NCBI GenBank assembly: GCA_013215905.1
Contig: JABSQI010000065.1
Location: 1-8,086 of the forward strand
Origin: Legionellales bacterium
GTDB lineage: Bacteria > Pseudomonadota > Gammaproteobacteria > PIVX01
Length of the DNA stretch: 8,086 nt
Direction of reading: 5' to 3'
In this document: positions 5,336 through 8,086 of the stretch, in pieces
Layout: every line of letters begins with the position of its first letter
How positions within the stretch are numbered: the first letter of the stretch is position 1
The notes under the pieces: generated by a model
What the model was told of the DNA's origin: nothing
Databases searched by the model: none
What the model saw: the letters and a program-made list of their open reading frames with translations, nothing else
Program-made: the position numbers and the translations under genes

Positions 5336-6101
5336 TTTTGAAGAAAAATTTTTATTGGGTTATAAGCACGCTAAGTTTTTTGATAAATTCGGCAAAAATG
5401 TATATTCAGTATTGGGTGATATAGACCAATGTGGTTTTATTGATTTTTGTAGCTCAGGTGAAATAGCTGTAGCTGCTAATCGTCAAGAGATAGGAGAAGA
5501 GGTAGTTGAAAATAAACTATGGGAAAAACAAAATGTTTGGTGTTATAAGAAAGGGCTGCAAAGAGGAGAGTTTGACGCAGGGAGTCATTGGTATTTTAGA
5601 AGATTAGGTATTTTTGATTCAAAGTTTGATCTTTGCTATTTATCATATAGGGAAAATGTAAGCCCTGACGTGCAAAGATTAATGTTTTTTTGTGCTAATG
5701 ATCCCAAAATGTACTCTAATTTAATTAACAATTTTAACATGGTAAAAAAAATGTTTTCTATATTCATAGCTGAAAGCAATGAGATTGCCACAGCTTGCAA
5801 AGAACATATGGTAGATATAGGTGATGAATCTTCTAATTATTTCGTTAATTTCAATCCTAAGAAAGATTCTGATCTTGATCGAATAAATAGTTTGTTGAGA
5901 GACTTAAATATTCTAGATGATAAGCCAATTTCAACCAGAGAGTGGCAGTGCGCAACATTGTATGCCAGAGGCAAATCAGCACGAGAAACTGGGGATATTT
6001 TAAAGATATCTAGAAGAACTGTAGAAACACATTTTGAAAATTTAAAAATAAAATTAAATGTTAGCACTAAGTCTGAAATCTTAGACAAACTATTAGACTG
6101 A
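5328..6101 (+). CDS. LuxR-type transcriptional regulator with an N-terminal sensor-like domain
   Basis: A 257-residue protein. The C-terminal HTH spans about 200-257: PISTREWQCATLYARGKSA, then a recognition helix SRRTVETHFENLKIKL, and the usual end TKSEILDKLL. The hallmark residues E205, G215, T231-V232, H235 and K240 are all present. Residues 1-160 are a mixed alpha/beta region (GFIDFCSSGEIAV, WYFRRLGIF, DLCYLSYRE) ending in a long helix, reminiscent of the PAS/GAF-like sensors of orphan LuxR regulators in Legionellales. I do not see an acyl-homoserine-lactone signature or a response-regulator receiver. It starts at the ATG at 5328, behind a run of seven G that acts as an exceptionally strong Shine-Dalgarno, and overlaps the SSB-like gene by 8 nt. 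The symporter gene begins 12 nt after its stop, so its likely job is to control that transporter in response to a metabolite. Confidence 0.85.
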   Translation: MSSFEEKFLLGYKHAKFFDKFGKNVYSVLGDIDQCGFIDFCSSGEIAVAANRQEIGEEVVENKLWEKQNVWCYKKGLQRGEFDAGSHWYFRRLGIFDSKFDLCYLSYRENVSPDVQRLMFFCANDPKMYSNLINNFNMVKKMFSIFIAESNEIATACKEHMVDIGDESSNYFVNFNPKKDSDLDRINSLLRDLNILDDKPISTREWQCATLYARGKSARETGDILKISRRTVETHFENLKIKLNVSTKSEILDKLLD

Positions 6102-6113
6102 AAGGAGAGAATA

Positions 6114-7610
6114 ATGTATACATCTGAAATATTAGCAATTATGGGATTGTTATTTTCTAGCTATGTATTTTATAGGTACGCTAGAAAGGTTAATTCAGAA
6201 GAGTTAACTTTAAATGGATTTATGTGTGCTGATGGAAAGTTAAATAAAAGTCAATTTAGTAACACTTTTGCAGCTAGTAGCTTTTCTCTTGGTATGACCG
6301 TTATGTATTTAATGGGGAATGCCTCCTATTTAGGTTGGTTTTTGTTAGTGTCTCCAGCAACCTACCTTATAGGACATTATTTATTTATATATTTAGTTAA
6401 AGAAGCTAATTTTGATATTAAGAACTGTCGTACATTATCAGATATTGTTTATTTGATTTTTCCTAGCAAAAAAATCGCTTTTTTAATTACAGCAATGACT
6501 CTGAGTAGTTACGTCATGCTTGTTTTTATTGAGTTATACATAGGTTCTGTTTTATTTTCATTTTTCTTACCTGAAAGTACACTTTATCAAACAATTGCAT
6601 TTTTGTTGATAGGAGTACTTGTTTTATCATATGTTAGACTTGGTGGTTATAAAGCTATAGTCCAAACTGATAAATGGCAGTTGTTTTTGATGATATCTGC
6701 AATGGGGGCAATATGTTGTTATGGTGTTATTGCTCCAGTAAAAAATGAAGCGAATCTAAGTCAAATTATTGTCAATACAACTAGCTATTCAGCAGATAAT
6801 TGGTTCGTATTTATATTTATAATTTGGTTAACCTTGATTAATAGTGTAATAGGAATAACTCAAATTACTAACTGGCAACGTGTAGCTGCCACAGAGAGTG
6901 CTACGGTATCCCTTAGAGGTATGGTAAATTCTTCTTGGAAAGTATTATCTTTGTTATTATTAACAATAATAGGGTTTATCCTAGTTAATGCTAAAGGGTA
7001 TCAAATACAATCCCTTTCACATTATTTAACATTGGTAAAAACTAGTGGGGGAATATCTAGCTATTTACTGTTTCCAGTAATGATAGTTGGGATGGCTAGT
7101 ATGGTTTTTTCATCTGCTGATGTTGCTCTTATAGCAATAGGATATACCCTAACAGATCAGAATAGCTTATTTGAGTATTTTTCATCTATCAATGAAAAAA
7201 AACTACGTAGTGTTCTAACAATTGGCACACTAGTTATGCTTGGTATCCTTTCAATAATTTTTTATATGCAGTTTTCAGGCTTGCAACAATGGCTCTTGCC
7301 ATTGATGTACACTACATGTGGGCAACTGATTGTATTAACGCCATTGCCTGTTTACGTATTATTGAAGATGAAAAGAGGAGAAGAGTTTTATCCAATAGCC
7401 GTAAATAGTAAAAATATCTTTTTAATGTTTTTAGGAGTATTTTCTGCGTGGATGCTCTTATTTGTTGGAGCATACTTATCAAAAATTACAGGTGATCAGT
7501 TGTATGCGCTAATGGCAATGCCTATAGGTGGAATTATTGTTTTTATCTCTGTCATGATGGTTAAAAATGATGTTTTTTATGCGGAAAATTTACTGAGGAG
7601 AAGGGCATAG
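6114..7610 (+). CDS. Sodium:solute symporter family (SSS) transporter
   Basis: A 498-residue inner-membrane protein with about 12-13 hydrophobic segments along its whole length, typical for the SSS/SSF family (usually 450-650 residues). Diagnostic segments are the SSF signature region SYVRLGGYKAIVQTDKWQ (residues 172-189; compare YTxLGGLxAVxxTDxxQ), the ITNWQRVAA loop (251-259) and MVFSSADVALIA (330-341). The SSAD serines of the last segment correspond to the conserved serine/threonine sodium-site residues of transmembrane segment 8 in LeuT-fold symporters. Family members take up sugars, proline, pantothenate, carboxylates or other organic solutes with Na+. Substrate cannot be read from the sequence. 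Translation is supported by AAAGGAGAG six bases before the ATG, and it is the last gene of the ssb-like/luxR operon. A basic C-terminus (LLRRRA) suggests a cytoplasmic end. Confidence 0.88.
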   Translation: MYTSEILAIMGLLFSSYVFYRYARKVNSEELTLNGFMCADGKLNKSQFSNTFAASSFSLGMTVMYLMGNASYLGWFLLVSPATYLIGHYLFIYLVKEANFDIKNCRTLSDIVYLIFPSKKIAFLITAMTLSSYVMLVFIELYIGSVLFSFFLPESTLYQTIAFLLIGVLVLSYVRLGGYKAIVQTDKWQLFLMISAMGAICCYGVIAPVKNEANLSQIIVNTTSYSADNWFVFIFIIWLTLINSVIGITQITNWQRVAATESATVSLRGMVNSSWKVLSLLLLTIIGFILVNAKGYQIQSLSHYLTLVKTSGGISSYLLFPVMIVGMASMVFSSADVALIAIGYTLTDQNSLFEYFSSINEKKLRSVLTIGTLVMLGILSIIFYMQFSGLQQWLLPLMYTTCGQLIVLTPLPVYVLLKMKRGEEFYPIAVNSKNIFLMFLGVFSAWMLLFVGAYLSKITGDQLYALMAMPIGGIIVFISVMMVKNDVFYAENLLRRRA

Positions 7611-7622
7611 AAGTGGTATAAA

Positions 7623-7688
7623 ATGATGTCTGGAACGGTGGAAACTGTAAGGAAAAAATGGAATAGAAAAATTTATGAGAGTATTTAA
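7623..7688 (+). CDS. Possible 21-codon leader peptide ORF
   Basis: The ORF begins ATGATG, encodes MMSGTVETVRKKWNRK plus five more residues, and stops at TAA 7686-7688. The ribosome binding site is modest (GAAGTGG, about 6 nt upstream). Its stop codon lies within the left arm (7683-7694) of the 12-bp stem that closes the folded region following it. A ribosome finishing here would block that stem. This is a geometry typical of leader-peptide control, but 21 codons can be open by chance. Confidence 0.2.
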   Translation: MMSGTVETVRKKWNRKIYESI

Positions 7689-7827
7689 ATCGCCCCACAT
7701 CTAAGCGGTCAACTTAGATGTGAGATCTCAAGATTAGTTTTGATATGACCAAATCTTGAGATAATTGTAGCATGTGCTTTAGGTGCATGCATAACCGTAA
7801 TTTATACGGGCTTTTGGCGGTTTAAAT
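7683..7827 (+). ncRNA. Structured RNA candidate / 5' leader C: multibranched fold closed by a 12-bp stem
   Basis: The closing stem pairs ATTTAAATCGCC (7683-7694) with GGCGGTTTAAAT (7816-7827), with one U-G. Four hairpins lie inside. C1 is 10 bp, CACATCTAAG/CTTAGATGTG (7696-7722), loop CGGTCAA. C2 is 11 bp, ATCTCAAGATT/AATCTTGAGAT (7725-7762), with a 16-nt loop. C3 is GCATGTGC/GTGCATGC (7770-7790), loop TTTAG, with two G-U pairs. C4 is CCGTA/TACGG (7795-7809). GGTCA in the C1 loop (7707-7711) is complementary to TGACC in the C2 loop (7746-7750), allowing a kissing interaction. The G-U pairs would be A-C mismatches on the other strand, so the plus strand is the RNA. It ends 26 nt before the next gene's ATG. 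It may be a cis-regulatory leader, or a small RNA from the intergenic region. There is no U-tract, so a plain terminator is unlikely. Confidence 0.6.
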
Positions 7828-7853
7828 TTCTTTAGGATTGGAGAAATTTAGAT

Positions 7854-8086
7854 ATGCTAGATAAAAAAATATACAAATATTCAACAGCTAAGAACATAAC
7901 CTCTGTCACTTTTCAGGGGTTTGAAAAGACCTTTCAAGAAAAAATATACGTCAATCTTCCCATGCCCTTGTTGGAATACATGTTTTTAGATGAAAATATT
8001 TCTCATAAAGAGGCCACGCTATGGCAACTCCTGCATGGGAAGCATATCTTTAAAGAGGGGCAATTTAAAGGGACTCAAAAACAACT
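7854..8086 (+). CDS. Unrecognised protein, N-terminal 77 residues, continues past the window
   Basis: The ATG at 7854 is preceded by TTGGAGA, with GGAG ending ten bases upstream, and the frame stays open to the right edge. It begins MLDKKIYKYSTAKNITSV and contains KIYVNLPMPLLEYMF and ISHKEATLWQLLHGKHIF. The latter has a helical pattern that could begin a winged-helix or helix-turn-helix segment. I do not recognise the family. Codons here include more C-ending and CCC/GGG forms (CTT CCC ATG CCC) than the neighbouring genes, which may reflect a different origin. The elaborate leader in front suggests tight expression control, as seen for replication initiators, transposases and toxins. That is inference only. 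Confidence 0.6.
   Translation, partial: MLDKKIYKYSTAKNITSVTFQGFEKTFQEKIYVNLPMPLLEYMFLDENISHKEATLWQLLHGKHIFKEGQFKGTQKQ

Noticed and set aside
5837..6088. Minus-strand open frame of 83 codons within the LuxR-type gene
   Set aside because: It is the complement of the well-conserved LuxR HTH coding region and has no recognisable protein features.
7795..7815. CCGTA-ATTTA-TACGG hairpin followed by GCTTTT as a terminator of the symporter operon
   Set aside because: The stem is only 5 bp and the T run only four, and the element sits inside the larger closed fold; termination cannot be excluded but is not supported.
7772..7825. 17-codon ORF starting in hairpin C3 and ending in the closing stem
   Set aside because: There is no ribosome binding site before the ATG and its start lies within a stable hairpin; length is well within chance.
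7683..7827. Integron attC site or CRISPR-like array
   Set aside because: No RYYYAAC/GTTRRRY core sites, no integrase, and the hairpins differ in sequence with no repeat-spacer periodicity.

Overview
The window is AT-rich, roughly one third G+C. It carries proteins typical of host-associated or environmental Gammaproteobacteria: Fis-type DNA-binding proteins, a LuxR-type regulator with a short variable sensor region, and a TPR-rich STAND ATPase. The style resembles the Legionellales or the Francisella/Fastidiosibacter side of the class, but I cannot name the species. A truncated TnpB-like transposon fragment at the left edge, and a mix of regulators with no housekeeping genes, suggest an accessory or island region.

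Layout. Positions 1-99 hold the N-terminal part of a TnpB/OrfB transposase that is cut off where the next gene ends. Positions 85-3408, on the minus strand, encode a large protein: LuxR-like HTH, unassigned alpha/beta region, one membrane segment, NB-ARC ATPase and kinesin-light-chain-like TPRs. A divergent intergenic region (3409-3817) contains a perfect 23-bp inverted repeat, candidate promoters on both strands and a run of RNA-type hairpins. Two tandem Fis-like genes follow (3818-4551). A second non-coding stretch (4552-4951) has a perfect TTGACA -35 box, more hairpins and a 32-codon hydrophobic ORF whose strong Shine-Dalgarno lies in a hairpin. Next is a tight operon: a short SSB-like OB-fold protein (4952-5335), a LuxR-type regulator (5328-6101, 8-nt overlap) and a sodium:solute-symporter-family transporter (6114-7610). 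The region 7611-7853 contains a multibranched fold closed by a 12-bp stem. It leads into an unrecognised gene (7854 onward) that runs off the right edge.

How it may work. The LuxR protein is the natural candidate to control the symporter it is co-transcribed with; the SSB-like protein in the same operon has no obvious role there. The most unusual aspect is that all three plus-strand transcription units (Fis pair, ssb-luxR-symporter, unknown gene) are preceded by about 100-150 nt of consecutive hairpins. Most of their non-Watson-Crick pairs are G-U pairs that work only in plus-strand RNA, as expected of 5' leaders of the downstream genes. They do not share enough primary sequence to be called one family by eye, and I do not recognise any as a known riboswitch. 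Folding and covariation would be the decisive test.
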